DNA from: Macrolepiota albuminosa
Lineage: Eukaryota; Basidiomycota; Agaricomycetes; Agaricales; Agaricaceae
Length of the DNA: 64,000 nt
Assembly: GCA_027475525.1 (NCBI GenBank)
Contig: JAMWFC010000033.1
Location: forward strand, 310,001 to 374,000
Reading direction: 5' to 3'
A program made the position numbers and the translations under genes. Positions 50,010-60,718 of the stretch are shown here, in pieces (position 1 is the first letter of the stretch; every line of letters starts with the position of its first letter). The notes below the pieces were generated by a model, which saw nothing but the letters and a program-made list of their open reading frames with translations, ran no database searches and was not told the DNA's origin.

Positions 50010-51200
50010 GATGTGATATAATGATGTGCTAGGTAATAGCATCTCAGGTGCTACTTAACAAACTATAAGCGCCTTAGTTTAGGCAAGAATATAGAGAAGA
50101 AGATGGATAGCACAGTGAAATGTGCCCATAGGTGGCACTATAAATAATGTAGATGAAATAAACAAAGCTAGCACCCAATTTAGAGATGAAGTTAGGCAGA
50201 GCTAGCGCAATTTGAATGCTAAGTGTAACTTGGGTGCTCAAGGGTTATGATTTGTTGTTATGTACATGTGAAGTAGCTATCTTATATACTATGTGCTACT
50301 GTGTTTTTCAAGATAAGTCTATTTTGCAGCACTACTTCTTAGTGCCTCTTTTTGTGGTTCTCTCTAATGGTGACCTGTCAATGGCAACCTACAGCATATA
50401 GATAACAGCAATCAACAGCGACTCTAAATTGACTTAGAATTATATAGGTCTGCTCACTCTTAATATAATTCCAATTGGCCAGGCTGCTCTGGGATATGGT
50501 TGGAAAGACAATGCCATAAGTGCTAATGTCGGTGCTATTTATTATATCAATTCTTGACAAGTCCAAATGTTGGGTTTAAGTATATCCTGTGCCACTGTCA
50601 TTGATTCTTTTAGACTTCTGATTGAGGTGCCTTATCAAATAGCAGTGCTTAATGCTGACCTCTTCTGGAAGTGATTGGAATTTAGTCAGAGTCCATCTTC
50701 TGTTGTTGTATTAGCACTATATGTCTCAAACCTCCCAATTCTTTGAAGTTAGTGAATAGAAGGTGTTAAAGGGCAGATAAATAATGATTAAGGTAGACCT
50801 ACAATAAAGCACCCAAGCCAGAGCTGTTCCATATCTAATCTAGTTGCTAGAGTCTCCCATATATCAAGTGTTGGCCAACTTATAATGTCCCATGATGCAC
50901 TCAGTCTGAGTAGAAGCCTATCATCATGTGCTCTTGAGATTGATATGCACTTTGCACCCTAAAGTTTATTAATCCTAGTCTCATCTTAGAACCCCCCAGT
51001 TCTCGACTCGACTCTATTCCTCTAATTCTTTCGACTTCACCTGATCCCCAGACTAAGTCCCTTATCCTGGGAATCCCCTGTTTGCATCTTGAACCCCAGA
51101 GCACAGTTTGGAGTTTCAGACACCTAAGTACATGTAGATCAAGTTTGCCTCACAAAAGCGTTGCTTTTTCAGAAAGCCCCCAACTCAGCAGAACCTAACA
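50010..51200 (+). repeat. Dispersed repeat R3, copy B
   Basis: About 1.19 kb similar to R3 copy A without the two LTR insertions, ending GAACCTAACA. The pogo-like relic begins about 60 bases after it. Confidence 0.7.
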
Positions 51201-51262
51201 GTGACAATACAAAGGCTGTTAAAACTTTACATACAGCAGAGTTCTTTCAACATAATAAAAAA

Positions 51263-52881
51263 TGGTTCACTCAGCTATTTATCAAGATTCTGTCAGCCTG
51301 ACCACCAAGAAGCTTATACAGAAGGCTTGTAAAGACTTGAAAAATGGAGTTTTCAATTCTATTAAACATGCAGCTAAACATTACACACTCCCATATATAA
51401 CTCTTTGATATCAATACAAAAGCAAGACTGAACACAAAGCAAAGGCACATAAGAAACAATTACTCCTCACTCCTGCACAAGAAAGAACTCTTGTTGATTG
51501 GATCAAGTACTTTGGTATTACAGGTCACCTAGTCAGTAAAAAAACTCTTTGTCCAAAAATGAATCACTGCTCCCTAAAACTCAGCAACAGCCTATTTCAA
51601 AGTCTTGGATTTAGAGGTTTCTTGCTTGCTACCCAGAAATAAAGCTAGAGTGGGGTAGTGGCTTAGATCCAAAGTGTGCATAAGCATTCAATTATACAAT
51701 TGTTCATAATCATTTTCAGCAACTGACACAGCATACGAAGAAAAATAACATTTCCTGAAAGAACACCTATAATATGGATAAAAAGGGCATCCAAATGGGA
51801 GGCAGCTAAAAAGAAAAAGCTGAAAAGTTTATTTTTGACATCATGAATAGGTAACAGTATCACCTAAAAAGTGACGATCTTCAGTTGGTTACAGTTATTG
51901 AAGTGGTATGTGCCAATGGAACTTACATCATCAAATCATGCTTTGTGTTTCCTAACTCAAGCATGTTCAAAAAATGGTATCAAGTTCCTGGTATTTTGTA
52001 AGTTGAATAATGATCACAATTATAGAAGTTATCGAACTGATCAATTTCAATTCTAAAATTGCAACATCAAAAATGGATGGACTGATGACTATATTGCATG
52101 AGAATGGTTTGAAAAACAATTTGTTCCAGGCACTAAGAAAAAGAACATGTCAGGAAAACTAATTTTTTTAATATATAATGGACATAGTTTACACACCACA
52201 CTCGAGATGATTGAATATGCCTGAGAACAAGGTACTCATCTTTTTTGCCTTCTTCCTCACACTACCCATTGTTTTCAGCCATGTGATGTCGGAGTCTTCT
52301 CACCACTTGCTACTGCATAGTCAAATTGGTGTGCTGTGATACTTGAGCAAACAGGGGAGGAAATGGAGCTTCAGTATGTTGTGGAAAAATATATGCAGGC
52401 ATGCAAAAAAGCATTTAAGAAAGAAACAATAATCTAGACATGGCGTAAAGCAGGTATCAATGTCACACAGACAGATTCATTTCAAAAATCAGATATTACT
52501 CCAGAAAATTTCATGGAGAGAGATTTTGCACCTAACTACTCAACTTCAACTCAGGTCAAAGGCATCTACCAATTGACCAGACTTCTTCAGGCACCTAATG
52601 CATTCTCAGATGATTTCATGCCAGCAGATGTGCCATTCAATACAGAAAAAGATGTTGGGAGTGAAAGTAGAGATGAGGAGAGTGACAATGAATGGAGAAA
52701 GACATGCATGATAGCATTGGACGCTGACCTGGAGATGTCATCCAATGATCAAGTTGGTGATCACACTTGCAGTGTCACACACAAAACAACTCATTCAGAA
52801 ACATCAACAATGGCCCAGAATAATTGCTATCTGTTTAATTTTTCCTCAGCTCCAACATCAGCCAGTTTCACTACCCATTGA
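51263..52881 (+). pseudogene. Pogo/Tigger-like DDE transposase, decayed
   Basis: Reads, with stops and frame changes: an N-terminal helix-turn-helix region of psq/CENP-B type (KACKDLKNGVFNSIKHAAKH), LLTPAQERTLVDWIKYFG, then WFEKQFVPGTKKKN and IYNGHSLHTTLEMIEYA, followed by LPHTTHCFQPCDVGVFSPL. In active relatives the second-Asp motif is D-G-H-x-S-H; here Asn (AAT) replaces Asp, consistent with G to A. The open frame 52513-52881 carries the acidic tail (FMERDFAPNYSTSTQ, ESRDEESDNEWR). No terminal inverted repeats were found. Confidence 0.85.
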
Positions 52882-52896
52882 CTTTGTACACGATTA

Positions 52897-53298
52897 ATGA
52901 TGATATGGCAAACATCTATTCCCAGCACTACTTCTAGTTCTTTGTCATCTTTATCCTCCTTTATCAGACTGACCATCCAGCACTGCCATAAACTTGAAGA
53001 TCAGGTTGCAGCCTTGCATGCTCAACTTGAACCTGTAAAGGCACAACATGATTCAGCAGAAGTTCATGTGGTTTTTGCCACACATGAAATTGCCATTCTT
53101 TGTAACCAAGCAAATCATCATTTCAAGAAGCAGAATAAGCAAGGACAAATAATCAATATTTCTGCCCATGTCATGACTTCAGAAGAAGGATTGAGAGAGG
53201 CTCAAAAAGAACAGGCCAAACATGATGAGAAAAAGAGGAGGAACACAGAGAAAAGGGCAAAAAAAAATGCAGTGGATAAAAAAAACTTAATTCAATAG
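52897..53298 (+). pseudogene. C-terminal part of the pogo-like transposase
   Basis: 133 codons: a helical stretch (KLEDQVAALHAQLEPVKAQ), then DSAEVHVVFATHEIAIL and TSEEGLREAQKEQAKH, ending in a Lys/Arg-rich tail. From memory such C-termini follow the DDE domain in mushroom Tigger-like transposases. It is separated from the upstream frame by stops. Confidence 0.65.
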
Positions 53299-53304
53299 AC
53301 AACA

Positions 53305-53562
53305 ATGGGTGCACAGATGGTTTTCACTGGATCACTTGGGTTGAAGAACAAGACTGAGCTGCAGGACCTAGCATCTATTCTCAGCTTGTCTATTGCAGGA
53401 ACTAAGGCCGAGTTACAACAATGTATTGAGGGTGAGTTTGAGAATCACCCTGAGCCGAAGAATGAAGTGCAGTTCTTGGGACTATTCAAGAGATCACAAA
53501 ATTGGCCTGCACCAACCGACGAGGACATGGCTGCTGAATTTAATGACATTTTGCAGCTATAG
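53305..53562 (+). CDS. Small SAP-like ORF downstream of the pogo-like transposase
   Basis: 85 codons, intact. LKNKTELQDLASILSLSI and GTKAELQQCIEGEF match the helix-extended loop-helix of a SAP-type DNA-binding motif, and the rest (FLGLFKRS) is acidic or amphipathic. It sits 6 bases after the previous frame and retains several CpG, unlike the island. It is likely a companion ORF of the transposon or the end of the transposase; a role in binding transposon ends is inference. Confidence 0.5.
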   Translation: MGAQMVFTGSLGLKNKTELQDLASILSLSIAGTKAELQQCIEGEFENHPEPKNEVQFLGLFKRSQNWPAPTDEDMAAEFNDILQL

Positions 53563-54318
53563 CCACCACTACAATGCCATTGTCTTAATACCATGTCTTA
53601 AACTATGCTTTCTCTACTTGATTCCATACAGTCAATCCTACCTCATCCCCCTCCCTCCCCCATGTATTTATCTTCAAGCTGAGCCTACTCTGATCCCTCC
53701 CAATTCCATGTCGGCTCATCGACAATGATTACACATTGTTTGGACTACTACTTTGCATCCAGCTCACATGGCTTATATGATCAATCTGGTAGATAAAATG
53801 AACTCTTCAGCAATACACTTTTTTACTTACTTGTATACTATGTGAGCAAGCTTTCGAGAGTGTTAAGGACAAATTTTTGACAGTCATCATAAGTACGATT
53901 CATGGTCACATGACTACGGACACAGTACAGACACATAGTAGACACATACCTTTTTAGTTCTATTCACTTCGTTATTCAGGTATGCTATGATATTTACATG
54001 GTGTACGGTTTACAATATACTTCACTATCCAGCTTTCTAGCTTGTGACCCGACTGTGACAGCAGTTTCACTTCCCGGTTTTTTGGTACCTCTCCCTCGGT
54101 CATGGGCCGACGTCTCTCGCATGTTACAATCTCTCTTGAAAAAATTATTTCATACTAGCTCAGAAGGTATTCAAGATGGCCTGAAATTTTGAAGATCTTA
54201 CAACTTAAGGATAGAGCAACAAAAAAAAATGGCAAAAAATTTCACTTCCCGACATACGACAGTATTTACACTTTCTCAGAAATAGTAATCATTATAGTCC
54301 AAGTGCAACCATACAAAT
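53563..54318. other. Right border of the transposon island, no gene recognised
   Basis: CpG becomes normal again from about 53710. Short ORF 53998-54192 has no motif. Confidence 0.5.
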
Positions 54319-55621
54319 TCAAAGTTTAGTCATGGTCGATGTAGATGAGTTTCCAGATAGAGTGTCATAGATGATGTCAGCGAGTTGATCTGGGGCTTCC
54401 TGTGGAATCTATAGATAATATATCACGCAGTGAATACTAATCAAAACTTAATGACATACCAGATGACCAACCCCCTTAACCTTCCGTACAGAGGCGTACG
54501 CACCTCCGTACTTGGGATCAAGAATTGCTGCATGTACCCGTGCAGGTCTAATGGAATTATCAGATATGGTCAATAGTAATATCGAGACACACTTACATAA
54601 AATCGTTTATGCCAGCCAGAACCATGTGTACTGGAATAGCTGCACACACCTTTTTGAGATCTTCTACAGGTTTTGTCGGTCCATCTGCGTCACGATACAT
54701 AGCCTACGGCGATACATGTCGGATCGAAGTCATCTCAAGGTCACTCCACTGTCACTCACTGCTTCCTGATCACGAGTACACGCTAGAGTGACCCCAAGGT
54801 AAGGGGTTTCCTTTTCGTATGATCCAGGATGAGGAACAACAGCGTGTTTGACAAAGAGATCAAGGATCCTAGGATCCCACTTGGCCGTTCGTTCCCGCCT
54901 CCTGAGAGCAATCATTGCACGCTCGCGGTCAGGCCATACATCGCGCCGCTCATGAGCTCCCCTGACCAGGACAGAGCGTAATTTATTCAGATGCGTGGGA
55001 TCAGCCGGACTAATCAGAGGTTCCACAATAATCAAAGACTGGAATCGAACTCGGGGCTCAAGATGCTGTAGGATGAGCCTAGTTGACATCAGCTTCCACA
55101 TCCTGGACTCGAACCCGGCCACCTACATCGCGTTTCCACCAAGTGAATGCCCAATTCCTACTAAATTTCTTGTCCGAAAGTCTATGCCGGCACTATGGTA
55201 GGGTGCATCTGAGAGGAATCGATGAGCTGCTCTAGCATATTTTTCGCAAGTAACTGAGTGACGTATAGCAGTTTGAACTCCTGACCGTAAATTAAGTAAG
55301 AAATGACACACAATTATTGCGAAATGCGCGCTCGTTCAACAACGGTTCGTTCAGATGACCAGCTTCACCATGGTTTGGACAGTCGAGCGACCAAGCTTCC
55401 CGGATCTTGACCTTGCTTCTTGTCTGAGCAGATAGGGTCAGGAGTTTCTCGATTGAAGGTTCCCATGTCTCCTTGTGGAAGCTTGTGGAATGCAGAAACA
55501 CGAGCGTCACTGCGCTAGGATCATCGGCGTTGGCCAGGAGCTCAGGCAACCAGTACCGCTTCGCTGTTGTGATGAGCGGCCATTCATTACGAGGAAAATC
55601 TTTCACAGCTTCTACCAGCAT
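54319..55621 (-). CDS. Alpha/beta hydrolase with a PTS1-like C-terminus (Lpx1-like)
   Basis: Serine hydrolase of the alpha/beta fold; the likely substrates are lipid or carboxyl esters. Several exons with GT/AG introns of about 50 nt. N-terminal part: VTLVFLHSTSFHKETWEP, where HSTS-type residues form the oxyanion region, and EAWSLDCPNHGEAG. The nucleophile is in NLVGIGHSLGGNAM (G-H-S-L-G). Later LEPRVRFQSLIIVEPL, the lid-like basic stretch RERAMIALRRRERTAKWD and KGVGHLIPQEAPDQLAD, which carries the catalytic His. The last residues are STMTKL, close to the peroxisomal PTS1 consensus; yeast Lpx1, a peroxisomal lipase, is a similar hydrolase. A start upstream of Met at 55621 is possible. Confidence 0.82.
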
Positions 55622-55972
55622 GATATGTGCTTCGGAGATGTAATAGAAAGACAGTGCCTCCTAAAGTACTAGTGAATATGTAGTATAGAATCGATCTCTG
55701 GGAAAAGGGCCGGTTATCAACTTCACCAGTCCATCACACGTCGCCGATCTAAGTACTTACATCTGTAACCGGTCTGTTATCTTACGTAAGACCCCTTGAT
55801 CCACGCAACATTTTCGCAATTCTCGTTATTCCTATATTCTCGTTATTCCTATATGTACATTGCATGGAAGGAACTGTCTTCCGATGACCGTATCCATAGT
55901 CAAAAGAATATTACCATCCCCAATGATACACATCAACTACATATTCTCGAAAGCAGCAGCAGCAGAAAGCAT

Positions 55973-57304
55973 TCAGAAATCGAGTGTTTGCCCTGCATTG
56001 GCAGTGACAGAAGCACGGACGGAGGATGTGGCGATAAGGCTGTAAGAGTATGGCGGATTCGTGAAGTCACCTTGGAGGGCTGTGTCGCTTGCACCTCCGA
56101 AATCATTGCCAGTTGCAACAGCAAAGCCATCATCGGTGGAGTACAAAGGCTTGTCGGTTCCTAAAAAGGGTACACTAAATCATTGACCGGTTTAAAAAAG
56201 ATATGCAAGGCTTCATACCAGTCCAGACGTTGTTTTCGACAAGGACTTGAGCACCTGTGCATCAAAAATCGTGAGTTATTTGCCATGACCTCCTCAAACA
56301 GATACGAACCATCTCGGGTATTGATACCGTCGTTGTTGTCGTCGAAGACGTTGTTGAAGATGTGTCCGTGGCCAAAGCGGATGGAAGGGGTGCGCGAGTT
56401 CAAGTTGGACCAGTCGTTAAGGGCCATGGTGACTGTGATTGGGGTGTCCTCGTCACCATTACTGTCAGAGTGGCCAATTAGAACAGCCTTCCAGTGGTCA
56501 TGGAGTTTGCAGTTCGTCACAGTGACGCCAGTGATACCATGAGTCAAGTCAAGCAGGCCGTCGTAGCTATAATCTCATTAGAATAGTTGGAGGGACACGT
56601 GAATAGAATAGCACACAAGTCTTTGTCGTGGTCGCGGTCGCTAGAGAGGTCACAATGGTCGACCCACACCTGGTGCGAAGCCTGGACTCCTAGGGCATCA
56701 CCAGCTGAGGCGAGGACCTTGGAAATCTTCACGTTGCGAATGATAACGTTGTTTTCGTTCAGAACGCGAAGTCCCACTCCATTGAGTACTTGAGGGACCT
56801 GGTCAGCGAAGGACGTTCCTGCAAATTAGGAGTACTCACAGGATCCTCTGGCTCCAAGAACGGACGTATTGGAACCAATCTTAACTACCGTGTTTCCAGT
56901 GATAGTACCTTCAGGTAACCAATCGGTCAGTTTTACTCGGTTGTCAATATAGAAGACATTGAAGCAAACCTGAAATAATGACGATCTTTTTCGAGTCACC
57001 CGAAACAGCAGAGGTGAGAGCGTCGAGTGTCGTTACGGTGGTTACAGGACCACCAGAACCACCAGTCGTTCTGATAGATTATGATCTCAATTTGTCTTAT
57101 GTATGATACAGAGAACGAAATTGTACTCACCCTCCGTTGAGGGTAGCGTATCCGACGGTGGCAACGTCATCGACTGAAGCACGTTTATGGAGAACAGAAG
57201 CCTTTGAATAGTTCGTATCAGCGATAATAATCGTAGATCACGATGCTACACACCAAGGAAGCTTGGAAGGCGGTAAAAACGACAATAGAGTTAAGCCACT
57301 TCAT
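55973..57304 (-). CDS. Secreted pectate lyase, polysaccharide lyase family 1
   Basis: Cleaves polygalacturonate by beta-elimination, with Ca2+. Starts with a signal peptide (MKWLNSIVVFTAFQASL) and a likely Kex2 site (SVLHKRASVDD) after the first intron. Family PL1 blocks in order: GYATLNGG, VTTVTTLDALTSAV, KKIVIISGTITG, ARGS, GVGLRVLNENNVIIRNVKIS, WVDHCDLSSDRDHDKD, YDGLLDLTHGITGVTVTNC, HDHWKAVLIGHSDSN, SIRFGHGHIFNNVFDDNNDG with the catalytic Arg, and ending NAGQTLDF. At least six exons; introns about 48-90 nt. The same-strand neighbour 350 bases downstream is the alpha/beta hydrolase; no functional link is evident. Full length, no breaks seen. Confidence 0.93.
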
Positions 57305-59093
57305 GAGGCAGGTTCTTGGGTGTCTGTCTCTGAGGAATTGGGTGTAGTTGCTACAAGCACCAGCGATGCTCCAGACCTTTTTATCCCCCCCAATCATTCC
57401 GGATGGAGAATCTATGGATGGTCTATCCACCGCCCACAAAGCAACAATATCCAAAGTTTCTGACTAGCGGCCCGTGTGTCTCCGCGCGGCCAGAGTCCAT
57501 CTTTGCGATGTGGTTCCGGCTATGCAGCTGTATTGTTTGTCTAGCACGAGTTAGTGACCAAATGCGGCTATTACTGGGCAGGGCAAAATAGCACATCCAA
57601 AGAATGAGACCTCAGTGGCTTCTTGCCTTCTTCATTTCAATCGGGAAGAGCTCACAACCCCACACTGGCTCCTTCGTATTGGAGTATTGAGAAATTTCGT
57701 AGGCTCCAAAGCTCCAAAACATTGTTGTGATAGTAATGACTGTACCAGTCACTATTATTTCAAGATGCAGCTGTTATTTTGGCACACGCAGCGTTCTGAA
57801 ATCGAGGTCACATTCGTTAGAAAAAGACTGGAGTACGACGCGGATATCTTCTGAACGGTCCGTCGGGCCCGCAAAGCCAAGACATCTATAGGCAGTCTTT
57901 TCTATCCTTAGAGAGCTCATTAGTAGTAACCGCACTTGACTATCGAAAAGTATTGCTTTACTTACTCGTTCTGTGAGATCCTACAAGACGCAAAACGTGT
58001 TGTAGTGCTGTCATGGATCTATTTCTCCACGACCCTTGCTTGCACTAGGGTGTACTCCGTATTCTTCTGTAGTATCAATATGTTCAGCAATTACCGCATT
58101 TTGAATTCGTTTTACTCTTGGCAAGGATTGAGTGATTGAACTTGGCGGTCCGTAGATCCCGCGCGGTCCAGTACTTTCAAAGCAAGGATATACCTTGCAC
58201 TCGGAACCTCGTCACGTGTACAATGTGAGTGAAGAACTTGAAGGAGTCAAGGTCAACAGCCAAGAAGTGCGGGACAGGTGATACATAGTGTTTACAACTG
58301 TCATCTGTCGGAGATGGTGTTGTCAGTTCAAAGAAGGCAGCGGTCTCGACCATGTGATATGTTTCGGAAGAAGTTTACTTGGCCTTACAAAGAAGCTATG
58401 ATCGGAAGATATAAATCCGAGAGAATTGAACTAGTACTTCCTAAAACGCAGTCAAGCAACACACCTTGACTTGGGAGTCCAGAACCGCGCCAGATGCTAT
58501 GAAGCCCATCGTAGAATTTCACTCAATGTCGAACTAGACCTTGCGGCTTAGCAAAAAAAAAAAATTCAGATGATGCTGTAGCGTTAATTGTCATGCTGCA
58601 ATCACACTGATTGATATCATGGCGTTTTGAAACACGCGTGGGTCGATTTAAATTCTACTTAGATTGATCAGTTGACTGGACCATGTGATGAGATGGAAGT
58701 CATGCTTGGAGCTCCACAAAAAGCGAACCTTGACGTGGACCCCACATCATCATGATGAAAAGTTTTTTACGCTTAAATCATAGTCGTTCACTATATTGCT
58801 CCCAGGACAGCACCTGTTCATGTTCCTCAAGATAGTTGTTAACATAATCTTGATGGTCTCGCTTCTATGACTGCAAAATTGAGTCATGGGCTATCAAAGT
58901 CACCTCGATGTGGGTCGATAGTCAAACTTGATACAGGTGAGACTAGCGTGTCACGCAGTTGAGCCCCTCCAGCGGCTTCGCATAATGAATACACTCTGCA
59001 AGGACACCTCTGAATGAAATAAATTCGTCGGAAAAATGACATCAATCACCTGAACAATCCCCTAACAAGCCTTTAGCCATTGCTGAAAATACC
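57305..59093. other. Intergenic, no gene recognised
   Basis: Only short ORFs without motif. An A-run of 13 lies near 58553-58564. Confidence 0.5.
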
Positions 59094-60300
59094 CTAAGTC
59101 TGCTTCACTTCGTATTTCTCCCACCCTACTTCCTTGTGAACTTTTCCCAATGACATGGGTCTCAATGCCCTTGGAGTAATCATCCATGGCCGTATCAGCG
59201 TTAGCATGCCGCACGAGATCATCCGTACGACCAACAGTCCGGCATTGGTACCATTGTTTATAGCAACGGTGGCGACAGGAATGCCGCGCTGAAGTAGAGG
59301 GTTGTCAAGAGTCTGAGTCGGAGAAAACAATTGCTTCGGAACTCACGGGCATCTGCACAATGCTGTGGAGAGTCAGCCCCATCAACAAGCTACCTTTGAC
59401 AGGGTTCCAGGCTTATGTAAGGTGTGCTGCTCCGCCGGCACCTGCAATAATGACACGTAATCCACTAGTGGATGCGGAGCATGCGTATTCGACCATTGAA
59501 TCGGGGGTGCGGTGCGCAGACACAATGGTCAATTCGTAGGGGATATGGAAATGGTCCAGTTCAACGGCCGGATATGATTGCACCTCCCCATCAATTGTTG
59601 GAACATGGCAAATTTCCCTTTCGCAAGGGACCCATTTTTGGCATACAGTATACAATTGCCCAAAGCCATTATGGCATGGGAATATCAAGCAGATCGCGAA
59701 CAACGTAGTTTCCCCTACCATCGTAAGCGAAGGTCCAGCTCTTCAACATTAACGCATACCCCATTTGCACAGTTACAAACCAAACAGAAGCATCGGTAGA
59801 TTCTACAGGTAGAAGTTCTGAGACACGGCAACCGCGAGAGGAGATGTGTTCCTTTTGTCTGAACTTGAATACGAATTGTACTGAGAATAGGATGAATGGG
59901 AAGGTTGGTTCCACCTGAGCTGCTTGTACGATCTCTAGTGTTGGGATATCGACATGCTCGGTTTCAAATGTCAGAACGTCGACTGCACTGGCAAGTTCTC
60001 GAATATTAGGATCAGTGGATCAGTGGATGAGCCACCGATATGTTCGAATCCGGTCCTAGCGGGGCAATTACTTAATTCGCAGGTGCTGTATCTCCAACAA
60101 CAAGGAAAATAACTTTAACATTGAGAAGAGAAGCGGATGCCGCCAGCATGCAACCCAGCTGCCCACCCCTTACAATGAACGTAAGATCGTTTTAACGCTC
60201 CGGCGAAGAAAAGCCTGGAGCTTGAGTCAACGAAGTGCCGCACACCAATTGTTTCAGTCAACGTACACGTACCCATGATCCCAACAACCTTGTCCGTCAT
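59094..60300 (-). pseudogene. ADE2: ADE2 relic (phosphoribosylaminoimidazole carboxylase), shortened and frame-broken
   Basis: Ade2 converts aminoimidazole ribonucleotide to its carboxylate in purine synthesis. Seen in order on the minus strand: MTDKVVGIMG (exon 1, still followed by an intron), [59 protein letters not shown] (ATP-grasp), [19 protein letters not shown], then directly [20 protein letters not shown] of the C-terminal carboxylase domain, [37 protein letters not shown] and the tail GWEKYEVKQT. So most of the second half of the ATP-grasp domain and the MGSDSD part of the carboxylase are gone, and frames do not join cleanly. The intron shows it came from genomic, not reverse-transcribed, DNA. 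A functional copy is presumably elsewhere. Confidence 0.85.
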
Positions 60301-60439
60301 TCTGAGATGCTTAACGAAGTCAGAAATCAAAACGGAAGGAGAAAATTTGAATCTGACCCTAACCTTAAAATGGGTTTGGTGGCTTTCTCACTTCACCGGA
60401 AGTTTGAGAGAATGATAATTCTCTTCAAAATCAATCCAT

Positions 60440-60718
60440 TGTTGGAATATGTGATGTGACATTGTGATAAGTACAAAGAACCTATTATCGCATACTCACT
60501 GACCTTGGCCACCCCTGCTTTGTCCCCCCTTTACGTATATATATGATACAGTCTGCACCGAGTACTCTCAGTCCGTTTACACGTTACTGAGGGTATGTTA
60601 CTTGAAATCACGCACACAGTCTCACATTCTGATAATGAGTACCTAGATTATACTGATACGTGTCTAATCTAGGTATAGACCATCGTCTATATACAGCTGC
60701 TGTGTTCCAGTTCTAACA
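60440..60718 (+). mobile_element. LTR-B solo element, CpG-rich copy, TSD TCCAT
   Basis: 279 bp, TGTTGGAATATGTG to CAGTTCTAACA, with TCCAT at 60435-60439 and 60719-60723. It is the same family as 44112-44565 (shared ends, CTCAGT-CCGTTTA, CTAGATTAT and ATCTAGGT regions) but lacks the 158-bp duplication and keeps many CpG. It lies 140 bases upstream of the ADE2 relic's start codon. Confidence 0.9.
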
